A program made the position numbers and the translations under genes. The notes beneath the pieces were generated by a model. That model ran no database searches. It saw only the letters and a program-made list of their open reading frames with translations, and was not told the DNA's origin. From the NCBI RefSeq assembly GCF_001027925.1, contig NZ_LECT01000023.1, forward strand, positions 1 through 64,000: 64,000 nt of DNA. The letters are read 5' to 3'. Positions 9,914-19,782 of this stretch are shown here, one piece after another (position 1 is the first letter of the stretch; each line of letters opens with the position of its first letter). The stretch comes from Rhodopirellula islandica. Its GTDB lineage: Bacteria; Planctomycetota; Planctomycetia; Pirellulales; Pirellulaceae.

Positions 9914-10063
9914 ATGATGTCGCCTTTGGAACCCCCGCATTCATCGCTTGAGGTGAATGGCAGTGACTTTCGGCTGGCATCAACCGGTATTCCGCATGGG
10001 CTGCGTTCCGTTGTGAAAGCAGCGGGCGTGCCCATCGAAGTCTTTCTCAGAAATATCAACTGA
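9914..10063 (+). CDS. Possible 49-residue small protein
   Basis: An ATG-to-TGA frame fills the gap between the lipoprotein and the HTTM gene and stops 6 bp before the HTTM start. The translation runs MMSPLEPPHSSLEV to EVFLRNIN. It is soluble, with no recognised domain. The tight packing is the only support, and it could be a leader region. Confidence 0.25.
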   Translation: MMSPLEPPHSSLEVNGSDFRLASTGIPHGLRSVVKAAGVPIEVFLRNIN

Positions 10064-10069
10064 TCCCTC

Positions 10070-11647
10070 ATGACACAAGAAACAGGTTCGGCATTCAACC
10101 GAATCAGCAACCGTCTGTTGCAAACTGTCCCCATCGACTTCCTGGTCGTTTTTCGCATCGCTTTTGGCGTTGTGATGTGCTGGTGGGCAATCAGCGGCGT
10201 TCGCAACGGCATCCCTTACAACAACTACACGCTGCCTGCCTACCACTTCACCTACTACGGTTTTGATTGGGTGAAACCGATCGACCTCAGCGTTGCGATC
10301 GGCGGGGTGGCTGTCGACGGGATGTCGCTTCTGTACATCGCGTTTGCGGGACTCGCAATCTGCATTGCCATGGGACTGTGGTATCGCTTGGTCTCAACCC
10401 TTTTCGCTGTGGGGATGTTGTACTGGTTCTTGATCGACAAAGCGTACTACCTGAACCACTACTACCTCTGCACTCTTCTTAGTTGGATGATGCCGTTCTT
10501 TCCGGCGGGAAGAGCGTTCTCCGTCGATGCGTGGCGAAATCCAAGTCAACGCCGTGACACCGCACCGGCGTGGTGCCTGTGGTTGTTGCGTTTTCAAATC
10601 GGAGTCCCCTACTTTTTCGGCGGGATCGCGAAGCTCAATGCGGATTGGTTGCGAGGTCAACCAATGCGAACCACGCTTTCTTACATGACCGATCACCCGT
10701 GGATTTCCAGGTTCCCGTTTGATCAAGAGGTTCTGGTGCAGCTTGTCTGTTGGGGCGGCCTTCTGTTTGACCTCGCGATTGTTCCGCTCTTGCTGTTCCG
10801 CAAGACACGGTTGTTTGGATTCTTTTTGACCTGTGCGTTTCACATCTGCAATCACAACTTGTGGAACATTGGCATTTTCCCTTGGTTGATGATCGCGGCG
10901 ACGACGGTTTACTTCGATCCGGGTTGGCCCCGGCAGTTCCTCCATCGTTTCGGATGGGGCAATCGTCCGGAGGTTGCCGAGACACCTTCCGCGGCACGTT
11001 TCTCTCTTCCGCAGCGTTTGGTTGTCTCATGTGTGCTGCTTTGGATTGGCGTGCAAACGATCGTTCCGTTGCGAGTGTTCGTGCTTCCCGGTAACCCAAG
11101 CTGGTCCGAGTATTCGCACCACTTCTCCTGGCACATGCTGCTTCGCGCGAAAGTGAGTGGCGTTCGCGTGTACGCGACGGATCCAGAGTCTGGTCGGTCG
11201 GGAGTCATTGACTTGCGTCCCTATTTGACCCAACGACAACTCGCGGTGGTTGGACGCGACCCGCGAATGATTCACCAGCTGTGCTTGTTCATCGCGGATG
11301 ACTTGGCAACGAAAGGGCATCCCAACGTCGAGCTTCGCGCCCTGGCCTTGGTTTCTCTCAATGGACGAAAGCCACAGCCGATCATCGATCCGGCTGTTGA
11401 TTTGACAAAGCAGCCTCGTGACTTGCGCTATCCAGATTGGATCGTTGACCTTCACGAACCCTATCGCCATTTGGCCTGGAAGGTCCCGCTGGAGCAGTGG
11501 GAAAGCCAACTGAGTTTGGATCTGCCACCCCAGATGATGGCATTGAGAATCCCACAACGACCTGTTCCGGAGGCAGGGGCAAGTTCCACTGATCGTTCGG
11601 CTGCGATTGCAGTCTCTCAGCGTGCTGATTCCGTCGCTGGAAATTGA
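10070..11647 (+). CDS. HTTM domain protein (vitamin K-dependent gamma-carboxylase homologue)
   Basis: 525 residues with at least four to six hydrophobic segments in the first 320. FLVVFRIAFGVVMCWWA (near 24-40), the GFDWVKPID segment and the WLIDKAYYLNHYYL-like region (from 117) match the HTTM membrane domain shared with vitamin K-dependent gamma-carboxylase. PYFFGGIAKLNADWLRGQPM (near 180-199) is the most conserved signature of the family. The C-terminal 200 residues are soluble. Bacterial members are uncharacterised, and whether this one carboxylates glutamate is unknown. It precedes the phytase fusion by 92 bp and may share its transcript. Confidence 0.87.
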   Translation: MTQETGSAFNRISNRLLQTVPIDFLVVFRIAFGVVMCWWAISGVRNGIPYNNYTLPAYHFTYYGFDWVKPIDLSVAIGGVAVDGMSLLYIAFAGLAICIAMGLWYRLVSTLFAVGMLYWFLIDKAYYLNHYYLCTLLSWMMPFFPAGRAFSVDAWRNPSQRRDTAPAWCLWLLRFQIGVPYFFGGIAKLNADWLRGQPMRTTLSYMTDHPWISRFPFDQEVLVQLVCWGGLLFDLAIVPLLLFRKTRLFGFFLTCAFHICNHNLWNIGIFPWLMIAATTVYFDPGWPRQFLHRFGWGNRPEVAETPSAARFSLPQRLVVSCVLLWIGVQTIVPLRVFVLPGNPSWSEYSHHFSWHMLLRAKVSGVRVYATDPESGRSGVIDLRPYLTQRQLAVVGRDPRMIHQLCLFIADDLATKGHPNVELRALALVSLNGRKPQPIIDPAVDLTKQPRDLRYPDWIVDLHEPYRHLAWKVPLEQWESQLSLDLPPQMMALRIPQRPVPEAGASSTDRSAAIAVSQRADSVAGN

Positions 11648-11739
11648 AATTCGTTCTTTGACCCCCCCCCCTTTTGCTCTCGAGCAAACGAATGATCGCC
11701 CCACCTCCCATTCCCCGTGACGTTTTCGAAGGAAAAAGA

Positions 11740-14100
11740 ATGACCTATTGGAAGAAATGCGGCATCGCGTTCCTTGCTTTCACCTTGAACGCTGCTTGCA
11801 CCCTGGTTGGTCCGTCCACCTGGGCACACGATGACGAGGATCACACTCATGAGACTCCTGTGAAGGTGCCTGCTGGGATCACGTACGCTCCCACGGCCGT
11901 TCCTGACCGGATTGTTCTGACGTGGGCGGAAGATCCCACGACGACGCAGTCGGTTACTTGGCGAACCGACACATCTGTTGAAACGGCGATCGTGGAATTC
12001 GCAACAGCCGAAGACGGTCCGCTGTTTGTGAATCACACGCAAGAAAAGGCTGCGAAGTCCGAAACTCTGGAAACGGACTTGGGCCTCGCGAAATATCACA
12101 GTGTCACGCTGAGTGGTTTGGTCCCCAACACGAAGTACGTGTACCGCGTTGGCGATGGTGTCAACTGGAGCGAATGGGCTCACTTCATCACCGCCAGTGA
12201 CCAAGCCGATCCGTTCAGCTTCGTCTATGTCGGCGACGCACAAAACGATCTGAAAGCGCACTGGTCACGACTGGTTCGTCAGGCCTACTCGGATGCACCG
12301 CGTGCTGCTTTTCTTTTGCATGCAGGTGACTTGGTCAACCGAGCTGACAGCGACGCTGAATGGGGCGAATGGTTCTACGCTCAGGGGTTCATCCCCCGCA
12401 GCACACCGTGTGTGGCTGTTCCTGGCAACCACGAGCAGTCCAAGATCGCCAATGAAGAAACAGGCGAGGTGACTCGACGTCTGACCAACCACTGGGAGCG
12501 AGTGTTTGAGTTCCCGAGCAACGGTCCGGAAAGCTCTCGCGAATCCGTGTACTGGATGGACTACCAAGGGGTGCGTTTCATCGGCCTGGATTCCAACAAT
12601 GATGTCGAAAGCCAAGCGGTCTGGTTGGAGAAGGTGTTGCAAGACAACCCGCAGAACTGGACCGTAATCACGTTCCATCACCCAATCTATTCCTCCAAAC
12701 GAGGCCGTGACAACAGTGAACTGCGGGACCTATGGCAGCCACTCTTTGACAAGTACAAAGTTGACTTGGTTCTCAATGGCCACGACCACACCTACGCTCG
12801 AACGGGTTTGATGGCTCACGGCAGCGAGAAGAACGTGCCGTCCGGCATTCGTGCTCAAAGCGAGATTGCAGGAACCGTGTATGTGGTTTCCGTCAGCGGT
12901 CCGAAAATGTATGAACTCGGACGCGAACCTTACATGCAGCGAGTCGCGGAAGACACGCAGCTCTATCAAATCATCACCGTGGATGGCGATGAGCTTCGCT
13001 ACGTTGCTCGCACCGCCGTTGGTCGTCCTTACGATGGTTTCACGTTGACGAAACGCGGAGGCAAGCCAAACCAGTTGGTCGAAAACGTTCCTGACACACC
13101 CGAACGAGTGCGTCCAGAAGCCGATGTTGCGGAAGCGGAACCAGTCAAACGCAACGCGGATCAAGTCCCGGTCGTTACCTCGAGTCTTCGCTTGACCAAC
13201 CCAGAAGCGAAGGATCAGGACGACTTGTGTGTTTGGAGAGACAAGCAATCTCCGGAACGCAGCGTGATCATCGCCTCGGACAAATCGGCCAACCGTTTGT
13301 TTGTCTACGACTTGGACGGCAAACTGACTCAGTCGATCGAAGTTTCGAAACCAGGAAACGTCGATTTGCGCTACGACGTCCCTTTCCAAGGCGAGCAAAT
13401 TGACTTGGTGGCCGTCAATCAACGCGAAGACGGTTTTAAACTTCGTCTCTTCCGCGTCGACCATGAAACGCGAGAGTTGGTGGCAATCGACCAAGGCGGG
13501 ATCGCAACGGGACCCAACTACGGTGGTTGCCTCTACCGTTCAGCGGTCGATGATGGTCTGTACTTTTTCACAACGTCCAAAGAAGACGGTTGTGAACAGA
13601 TCGAACTCAGCGAAACCGTGAACGGGTTTTACACTGGGAAAAAGGTCCGTCACCTGGATGTCGGAATGTCGGAAGGCGCCGTCGCCGATGACCAACTCGG
13701 CTTGGTTTACGTCGCAACCGAAACCGAAGGCGTCTGGCGATTTGAGGCGGAACCCACGGGACAGCCTGAGGGCACGTTGATTTTGCAGATCGGCGACAAC
13801 GGAATTCAAGGTGATTTGGAAGGCGTGGCATTGAGCTACGACGACAATCAAATCCGGTACCTGACCGTCTCGGATCAAGGCTCCAACACCTTCCACGTTC
13901 TTCCGATGGTTGGCGGCAGCAGCACGTATCGTTTCTCGATTGAGAATGCTGAAGAAACCGATGGGATCGAGGTGGTCACCGATTCATTTGGCCCCAAATT
14001 CCCCAAGGGATTCTTTGCCTGTCACTCGAACCATGACGAGAGTTGCCCGATTCTGATCACCCCATTGCCAAGCATTTTGAACGCCTTGGGGACCAACTGA
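11740..14100 (+). CDS. Purple acid phosphatase-like / beta-propeller phytase fusion, secreted
   Basis: 786 residues from the ATG at 11740, preceded by AAGGA at a suitable distance; a longer frame from 11674 is unlikely. A signal peptide comes first, then a fibronectin-like purple acid phosphatase N-domain (residues about 40-145). A metallophosphoesterase domain follows with the metal motifs VGDAQ, AGDLVNRAD, PGNHEQ, FHHPIYS and GHDHTYAR. From about residue 490 the protein becomes a beta-propeller phytase (PF02333 type): DDLCVWRD, NVDLRYDVPFQG, GAVADDQLGLVYVATE, GDLEGVAL. Together they would release phosphate from phytate and other esters outside the cell. A C10 tract lies about 70 bp upstream of the start. 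Confidence 0.9.
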   Translation: MTYWKKCGIAFLAFTLNAACTLVGPSTWAHDDEDHTHETPVKVPAGITYAPTAVPDRIVLTWAEDPTTTQSVTWRTDTSVETAIVEFATAEDGPLFVNHTQEKAAKSETLETDLGLAKYHSVTLSGLVPNTKYVYRVGDGVNWSEWAHFITASDQADPFSFVYVGDAQNDLKAHWSRLVRQAYSDAPRAAFLLHAGDLVNRADSDAEWGEWFYAQGFIPRSTPCVAVPGNHEQSKIANEETGEVTRRLTNHWERVFEFPSNGPESSRESVYWMDYQGVRFIGLDSNNDVESQAVWLEKVLQDNPQNWTVITFHHPIYSSKRGRDNSELRDLWQPLFDKYKVDLVLNGHDHTYARTGLMAHGSEKNVPSGIRAQSEIAGTVYVVSVSGPKMYELGREPYMQRVAEDTQLYQIITVDGDELRYVARTAVGRPYDGFTLTKRGGKPNQLVENVPDTPERVRPEADVAEAEPVKRNADQVPVVTSSLRLTNPEAKDQDDLCVWRDKQSPERSVIIASDKSANRLFVYDLDGKLTQSIEVSKPGNVDLRYDVPFQGEQIDLVAVNQREDGFKLRLFRVDHETRELVAIDQGGIATGPNYGGCLYRSAVDDGLYFFTTSKEDGCEQIELSETVNGFYTGKKVRHLDVGMSEGAVADDQLGLVYVATETEGVWRFEAEPTGQPEGTLILQIGDNGIQGDLEGVALSYDDNQIRYLTVSDQGSNTFHVLPMVGGSSTYRFSIENAEETDGIEVVTDSFGPKFPKGFFACHSNHDESCPILITPLPSILNALGTN

Positions 14101-14298
14101 GCGAGTTGGCTAATTCAGACTGAAAACAACGCGTGGACGCCGACAAGGTCATTCCGCGTTTGTTGGATCAATGGACGGGGAATGCGTCTCAGAGAACCAT
14201 TGCACGAAGCCCTCCGTCGGCCGTTCCAGCGAGAGGGAATTGAGACTCATGCTTAGACCGCTTCGATACGGTGAACCAGGGCTTGCGTCCAGGATTGT

Positions 14299-15045
14299 TC
14301 AGGAGGCAGCTTCTTGCATGTCCGCTTCCACCACGTTTTCGGCAAAGCTTTGGTAGGCTTCACCGATTTGCTGTGCCATTGGATCGGGCCAAGCGTGGAA
14401 GCGTCCTTCGGAAAGGGCATCAAAAATGGCGGTCGCGACCAGCGTTGGCGAAGCGGCGTTCTCGAAGCCAGCTCCGTGGCTCATCTCCGTTTCGATTGGC
14501 CCTGGATGGACACTGACCACCTGTGTTCCCTGGTCGCGAAGGGAATCACGCAGGGCCTGGGTGATTGTGTAGCTTGCGGATTTCGACGCGCAGTATGTTG
14601 CGAGATCGGCAAACGTCTTCACCGACGCGACGCTGTTGAGCTGAACCAGTGCGCCGCCCCCGTTGGCTTTCAAAACCGGTGCGAATGCTTGAGCCACTCG
14701 CATCAGACCATAGACGTTCACGTTCATCTCGAACTGCAATGCCTCGATGCTGTTTTCAGAGAGTGCGTTCTCGACCTTCAGCACGCCCGCATTGTTAACG
14801 ACGACCTGCACGTCCTGGGCGGTTTCAGCGGCTGAGTTGATGGAGGCTGGATCTTCCAGGTCCAAGTGAACGGGGACCACGCGGTCACCATGTTGCTTGA
14901 CCAGCGGTGCGGCTGAGTCGAGGTTCCGAACCGCTGCGTAGACCTTGGATGCGCCACGCTGCAGAGCTTCCTCTAAAATGGCTTTTCCAATCCCACGATT
15001 GGCGCCGGTGATCAACACGACCTTGTCGCTGACTTCGAATTTCAT
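14299..15045 (-). CDS. Short-chain dehydrogenase/reductase
   Basis: 248 residues, classical SDR length. The cofactor motif TGANRGIG is at residues 14-21, VVNNAGVL (84-91) is the NAG motif, and the catalytic YCASK carries Tyr and Lys with an upstream Ser in QLNSVAS. HPGPIETEM follows the active site. The acidic or basic residue after the second strand (AAVRNLD) suggests NADP preference, by inference. It stands alone on the minus strand between plus-strand genes. Bases 14101-14298 downstream hold no gene. Substrate not predictable. Confidence 0.92.
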   Translation of the reverse strand: MKFEVSDKVVLITGANRGIGKAILEEALQRGASKVYAAVRNLDSAAPLVKQHGDRVVPVHLDLEDPASINSAAETAQDVQVVVNNAGVLKVENALSENSIEALQFEMNVNVYGLMRVAQAFAPVLKANGGGALVQLNSVASVKTFADLATYCASKSASYTITQALRDSLRDQGTQVVSVHPGPIETEMSHGAGFENAASPTLVATAIFDALSEGRFHAWPDPMAQQIGEAYQSFAENVVEADMQEAAS

Positions 15046-15523
15046 CTGTCTGTCCTTGAATGGGAGACGGCGTCACGCGTCCTCTCCAAAAACGTCGTTT
15101 GGAGGGAGGTGCACCGTGCGGAAACCGCAAAAAAACTCAAAAAGCGGCACGCCCACGTCCTGGTTGGAGGTTCACCTCCCCAGTGAACACACGCAGGCCT
15201 TCGAGTTCGGGATCCGCGATGAATGCTCCGTCCTGGAGAGTGCCCGCCTTGCTGTTGGCGTCTTCAATGAATGGCCATTCTTCATGCCAAACCGCCATCC
15301 GGAAGGATGTCGTGCAGCTTTGGAGCGGCAGCAGGCCTTTCGGTGATCCACCTGGCGGTCGAACAATCCAACGTCGGACTTGGTGGGGAACTTTTCAAAA
15401 CCGCCGAATGGGATTGTTCGGAGATTGCAACGGATCCGAACTAGAATTTTCCTTCGTTTGAGTCGTTTCAACCGTACGATGCGGGGCGAGACACGCACGC
15501 CATCCACTTCGCCAAGAATTTCC

Positions 15524-16366
15524 ATGACCACCATCCACGTCGGATGCCAACTGAATTACGTCGTGCATTCGCCTTCGATTTTCCTGCTGAACTGCGCCGT
15601 TTCACAAAACTCGCATCAACGGGTCCGAGCCGAATCGTTGGAAATCCTGCCTTTTCAGCCGGTGGAAGAATGTGAAGTGGGGCCGCTGGGCAACCGCGTC
15701 GTTCGCCTGAACGCACCACCCGGGGAGTTGCAAATTCGGTATTCGGCCAGCGTGGATCTCAATTCTGAGACGGTTGACTCGAACGATGTGCTTGAATCGA
15801 GCTACGAGCACCTGCCTGGCGACATCCTCTCGTATCTCAATCCGAGTCGCTATTGTGAGTCCGACAAACTTTATCGATTTGCCAATGGCGAGTTCGGGCA
15901 TTTGGTCCCGGGGTATTCACGTGTCACCGCGGTCTGCAACTGGACCTTCGAGCATCTGGCCTATGTGCCCGGCAGCACAAATTCGTCCACCACGGCTTGC
16001 GATGTCCTGCTCCAGCGAGCAGGCGTGTGCCGTGACTACGCCCATGTCGCGATCAGTCTCTGCCGAGCGTTGGGAATCCCGGCCCGCTATGTGTCAGGAT
16101 ACGCCGTCAATCTGTACCCGCCAGACTTTCACGGGTTCATGGAAGCCTACCTCGACGGGCGATGGTTCCTGTTTGACGCCACTCGTTTGGCGCCGGTTGG
16201 TGGCTTGGTGCGAATCGGAACCGGACGTGATGCGGCCGACGTCGCCTTCGCGACGATTCGAGGCGAGGTGGGGTGCAAAGAGGTGGGAGTCTGGGCAAAC
16301 GACACAAATCCCATGGACCAGCGGCTCAGTCCCGACAATGTGCAGACCGGTGTGAGTTCTGCTTGA
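15524..16366 (+). CDS. Transglutaminase-like domain protein
   Basis: 280 residues from the ATG at 15524; the longer frame from 15380 adds a basic lead that does not look coding. The N-terminal half (residues 1-130) is the bacterial transglutaminase N-domain with LEILPFQPVEECEVGPLGNRV. The catalytic core follows: QRAGVCRDYAHVAISLCRA with the nucleophilic Cys, GFMEAYLDGRWFLFDAT with His replaced by the family's HGFMEAY arrangement, and Asp in FDAT. These cytoplasmic or secreted cysteine hydrolases act on peptide amides; this one lacks a signal peptide. The 478-bp divergent gap to the SDR gene shows no recognised element. Confidence 0.85.
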   Translation: MTTIHVGCQLNYVVHSPSIFLLNCAVSQNSHQRVRAESLEILPFQPVEECEVGPLGNRVVRLNAPPGELQIRYSASVDLNSETVDSNDVLESSYEHLPGDILSYLNPSRYCESDKLYRFANGEFGHLVPGYSRVTAVCNWTFEHLAYVPGSTNSSTTACDVLLQRAGVCRDYAHVAISLCRALGIPARYVSGYAVNLYPPDFHGFMEAYLDGRWFLFDATRLAPVGGLVRIGTGRDAADVAFATIRGEVGCKEVGVWANDTNPMDQRLSPDNVQTGVSSA

Positions 16367-16583
16367 ACGCAGGCTTTCGTCCACGTGCCAACCGTTCGTG
16401 TTTGCGTTCAACGCAGTCCGTGGTAGCTTGCGCCATTGGTCCGCGTGATTCCGCTTTCCTGAAAACTCGCCATCGGCGTGGTTTTTGACAGTGCTTATCT
16501 CAATCCGCGTATTGACCTCGCCGGTCATCTTCCGTCGCGGCAAAACGCATCGGGCCTGATGCTCGCCCAAGGAGGCGAAAACG

Positions 16584-17006
16584 ATGGACAGTTTCTCCAA
16601 GACCCCTCGGTTTGTATTGAAGGCGGATGGTCTTCCAATTGGGCCAGACACCGTCCCATCCAATCGGGAAACCGAGACGCAGGTCGTCTTTGGGTTTTCC
16701 AGCAAGGAGCACTACGACGCATTTCAAAAAGTGTGTTCTGACCCTGTCACTCCCTATCCGTTGGTGAAGGGATACTTGCAGAATCAAGTGGAAGAAAGCG
16801 GAGGACGCCTCCAACTGGTCATGCTCGATGCTGATTCCCCGACCCAAGAAGTGTGCCCGGCAGCCACCTTTCAAGCGACCCTGACTTCCATCGAAGGCAG
16901 CAGCGACACGGTGCCAGTCTCACATCAGTTGAACTTCGACGGCGAATCGCTTCGCTACGACGTCCGCAGGGTGGAACCCCGTGCATCCGCCCCGGCGAGT
17001 GGATGA
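16584..17006 (+). CDS. Conserved-looking hypothetical protein
   Basis: 140 residues, acidic and soluble, beginning MDSFSKTPRFVLKADGLPIG. The middle reads VVFGFSSKEHYDAFQKVCSD, then FQATLTSIEGSSDTVPVSHQLNFDGE, alternating strand-like and loop segments. No signal peptide, membrane segment or family recognised. It ends 170 bp before a convergent DUF1559 gene, with a terminator hairpin between. Codon use resembles neighbouring genes, which supports it being real. Confidence 0.6.
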   Translation: MDSFSKTPRFVLKADGLPIGPDTVPSNRETETQVVFGFSSKEHYDAFQKVCSDPVTPYPLVKGYLQNQVEESGGRLQLVMLDADSPTQEVCPAATFQATLTSIEGSSDTVPVSHQLNFDGESLRYDVRRVEPRASAPASG

Positions 17007-17112
17007 ACCGAATGGATCGGCAAGAAGTCTCTTGATACCAGTGGTTCGGTTCAGATTGACGACTGGAGATGAATCCTGATTGGCTTTGAATGCAAAGCGA
17101 TCGGATGTGCAA

Positions 17113-17145
17113 CAAAAAACGTCAGTGCAGGTTGCACTGACGTTT
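17113..17145 (-). terminator. Intrinsic terminator of the DUF1559 gene
   Basis: A perfect 11-bp stem (ACGTCAGTGCA/TGCACTGACGT) with a three-base loop, followed on the minus strand by six T. It lies 35-67 bp past the stop of the minus-strand DUF1559 gene. A shorter T run on the plus side could also help end the hypothetical gene from the left. Confidence 0.85.
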
Positions 17146-17179
17146 CGATAAGAGTCACCAGGAGTCATCTTCATCCGAA

Positions 17180-18418
17180 CTAGAATTCGGTGTCGATGAT
17201 TTCCTTCGCCGCTCGTGTTCCAAGAGCTCCCCAAATTCCAAATGGACTCTGTGCTCCGGCCATCGGCGCGGTGGTGTCATTGTCCGCGTTGTACGGGGTG
17301 GGTGAGTTTTGATTTCCTGCATCGATGGAATCGGTGATGAATTTCACGGCTCCATCGCCCATCAGAATGTGACCACCACCTTGGTGACGACTCGACACCG
17401 AAGATTGTCCGCTGCTCGAGTCGCCGCTGCCCAAGCAGGTTGGCGTGTTTGGTGGACGAATGGACGAGAAACTGGTGTAGATCATTGCACCATCTGCCCA
17501 GCGTGCACCACGAGTTTGATTGCCACTCATCACGCCCGGTGCGGTATCGCCCCAGAATTGAGGACGGTCCGGATTCAGATGTTCATCGCAACCATGGACT
17601 GGACTGGCGTTGTGAATGGTTGCCCAACCATACCCACCGCCTGAACCCATGGGAGCAGTTCTGGCGTCGCGATCGCCCAAGTCCGTCGTGATTTCGCCGC
17701 CCATCATGGTGTTGGAAAGCCCATCCAAGACGTCGCGGAATCCAAACTGGCCGCGGTTTGCAAACATCCCGCGGTTCGCCATCGCAACACTTCCTTGCGA
17801 GTACCAACGGTTGTTTCCACCATCAAAGTTGGCGTATCCCGTGTCAACTCGGTGAGTGCCATCGCCAATGCAGACGGCATAGTTCGTTCGTCCCATCGCG
17901 GGAGCACCGAAACCAGGGTCACTTGGGCAACGGAATGACTTCAATTCAGTCATCCATGGTGTGTAGGCAGTCGTCCAAGGCGCGGGCCCCATGGCTGGCC
18001 AGGAAGGTGTTGCGCCATCGGCAAGCGGGTTCGAAATCTGCTCCCACATCGCTTGCTGTTCAATGAATGGGAGAAGCCCAATCAAGAACGAAGCCCGGTA
18101 TCGGTTGTTGCCGTCGGTTCGGCTGGTCCCACCGCTGTTGGTGCCGCTGCCGTTGGGGCCGTTGAGCTTTCCAAAGTAGGTGCCACCACTCTGCATCGGC
18201 AGTTTGTTGTAGGCCGAGTGGTAGTTGTGAAATGCCAAGCCAAGTTGCTTCACATTGTTCCCACAACTCATTCGGCGGGCTGCTTCGCGAGCGGCTTGAA
18301 CCGCCGGCAAAAGCAATCCAACCAGAACGCCAATGATTGCAATCACAACCAGCAACTCAACCAAGGTGAAACCGCTTCGCACCTTCAAGTGCCCGCGGCG
18401 TTCAAAAGACGTCTTCAT
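17180..18418 (-). CDS. DUF1559 pseudopilin-like protein
   Basis: 412 residues from the ATG at 18418 (MKTSFERRG). The upstream in-frame extension to 18517 is discarded because it precedes the pilin signal by too much. The class III signal [20 protein letters not shown] is followed by [26 protein letters not shown]. The C-terminal [12 protein letters not shown] is the H-x9-DG motif. A Gly/Asn/Ser-rich middle fits an exported filament or surface protein. A small lipoprotein gene lies 95 bp upstream on the same strand, mirroring the pairing at 8-10 kb. Processing would need prepilin peptidase, not present in this window. Confidence 0.93.
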   Translation of the reverse strand: MKTSFERRGHLKVRSGFTLVELLVVIAIIGVLVGLLLPAVQAAREAARRMSCGNNVKQLGLAFHNYHSAYNKLPMQSGGTYFGKLNGPNGSGTNSGGTSRTDGNNRYRASFLIGLLPFIEQQAMWEQISNPLADGATPSWPAMGPAPWTTAYTPWMTELKSFRCPSDPGFGAPAMGRTNYAVCIGDGTHRVDTGYANFDGGNNRWYSQGSVAMANRGMFANRGQFGFRDVLDGLSNTMMGGEITTDLGDRDARTAPMGSGGGYGWATIHNASPVHGCDEHLNPDRPQFWGDTAPGVMSGNQTRGARWADGAMIYTSFSSIRPPNTPTCLGSGDSSSGQSSVSSRHQGGGHILMGDGAVKFITDSIDAGNQNSPTPYNADNDTTAPMAGAQSPFGIWGALGTRAAKEIIDTEF

Positions 18419-18513
18419 AAAAAGTCGACCTGAAAAAGAGAAAAAGGAGAAAAGAGAGTAGAAGTGTCGAGCTGTCTGCCAGCGTTCGACGTTCTTTTGC
18501 AAACGATCAATGA

Positions 18514-18702
18514 TCAATTCTGCGATTCATAATCTTTGGATTCGCTGGAAATTTGATTGTCGTAGTCCGCGTAGGCTTGTTCCTGCTCGGCTTCGGTGAG
18601 CGTCTCTTCGACCACGACACTGTCCGGGTTGGAACAACCGACCGACGAGACGATTGCGAAAGCGAATGCCAAAAGAAGTGCAGTATTAAGGTTTTTTGCC
18701 AT
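18514..18702 (-). CDS. Small lipoprotein upstream of DUF1559
   Basis: 62 residues starting [23 protein letters not shown]. The segment SSVGC is a lipobox, leaving a 40-residue acidic mature part ([19 protein letters not shown]) with no recognised domain. An in-frame ATG at 18729 adds nine residues but spoils the signal. Small lipoproteins of this sort commonly neighbour DUF1559 genes, and co-transcription with the 18418 gene is likely. Confidence 0.7.
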   Translation of the reverse strand: MAKNLNTALLLAFAFAIVSSVGCSNPDSVVVEETLTEAEQEQAYADYDNQISSESKDYESQN

Positions 18703-18789
18703 GTAAATTTCGGGGAATTGACGGTTCAAGAGAAGTTGAGATGGCCGAGGATAGCGAAGCTCAAGAGACGCGAGCGCTTCATTCCTCGC

Positions 18790-18813
18790 ACGTACATAGT
18801 GATTTTACGTACA
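18790..18813 (-). promoter_or_regulatory. Direct ACGTACA repeats upstream of lipoprotein gene
   Basis: Two copies of ACGTACA at 18790-18796 and 18807-18813, 17 bp apart, sit about 90 bp upstream of the lipoprotein start in AT-richer DNA. They could be an operator. Bases 18814-19131 hold no gene I can support. Confidence 0.2.
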
Positions 18814-19131
18814 AGTGTAAGAGGGCGTCAATTCCCCAATACAGCTGTTTAACGTAATTTTCACGCACCCACGAGGTCATCCAGAGCGAAGATTGGAAAC
18901 GGGGTTCGATGCGTTCCCCAGTTGATCTTTCCAAAACCGAATGGAGTACCAACGCTGGTGGTCGGCACTCCCCCTGAGATTGTGCGGCATATTGTAATGC
19001 CGTTCATTTCCGGAACAGCCAACACGCAACTGCTGGCACTCTCGTCAGAGCAACCGCCCAAATGAGCAGGCCTCCCCAATTCGGAATTCAGATCGTTCCC
19101 AGAATGATGGGCGCGGAGGGAGGTTGAACGA

Positions 19132-19782
19132 CTACCGCCCGTTTGAAACGCCAACCGCGGGCGCCGCTGCGGCATCATGAGTGCGATCGGAACGATTCAG
19201 AGGAATCGAAATCACCAAGCCCGCAGCTCGATCGTCGTTGTTGGACCTTCTCGATGCATGGCAACTCAGACAGGTCGCCGACAGCCGAATCTTGCCAGCA
19301 AACCGGTACACGCCGTCAGCGGCAGCTTCGTGCGTATTCTTCCCCGAACGCAGCACACCAACGGCTTCCTGCTCAAACTTTGATTCTGGTTCGTTGTCAA
19401 TGTTCATCGCTTTCAAGTCCACGGCCATCCAGCGGAGCTCAATCCCGTAGGTTCGCTCCAATTCCGCGAACACATCTTCCAGCGACCTCGATGGGATGCT
19501 CAAACCCTCATCTTCGCGAAAGAAGTCACGGTGCATGACCTGCAACGAGCCATGCAACGTTTCATGAAGAATCATGGCTCGCGCCCGCGCCTCGTCAACG
19601 GTCAGGGCAGGGACTGCGTCGATGCTGCGACCCGTTCGCCCCTGCCCTTGTGTCACCTCAGCGACAGTGATGTCCGGCGCTGCCAGGGTTGCCGAAGTGA
19701 CGGACTGAGCAAGTGCGTGCGTGGAAAGGCAGGCGACCAAAAGGAAGGTGACCCCGGACAGTCGCAATGGCATTCGTTTCAT
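19132..19782 (-). CDS. DUF3365 (Tll0287-like) c-type heme protein
   Basis: 216 residues from the ATG at 19782 (MKRMPLRLSGVTFLLVACLS), giving a signal peptide that ends near THALAQS. Residues 60-200 follow DUF3365: ARAMILHETLHGSLQVMHRDFF, then a PAS-like middle (YGIELRWMAVDLKAMNIDN) and CLSCH, a c-type heme attachment motif close to the C-terminus, followed by GLVISIPL. Such proteins are periplasmic and probably sense redox or small ligands. The longer frame to 19890 lacks a signal peptide. No partner kinase adjoins it. Confidence 0.8.
   Translation of the reverse strand: MKRMPLRLSGVTFLLVACLSTHALAQSVTSATLAAPDITVAEVTQGQGRTGRSIDAVPALTVDEARARAMILHETLHGSLQVMHRDFFREDEGLSIPSRSLEDVFAELERTYGIELRWMAVDLKAMNIDNEPESKFEQEAVGVLRSGKNTHEAAADGVYRFAGKIRLSATCLSCHASRRSNNDDRAAGLVISIPLNRSDRTHDAAAAPAVGVSNGR

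Noticed and set aside
12730..13494. 254-codon frame opposite the phytase fusion
   Set aside because: Lies wholly within the sense gene and has no recognisable domain.
18861..19178. 105-codon minus-strand frame after the DUF3365 gene
   Set aside because: It overlaps the end of DUF3365 in another frame, lacks a ribosome site and shows no family features.
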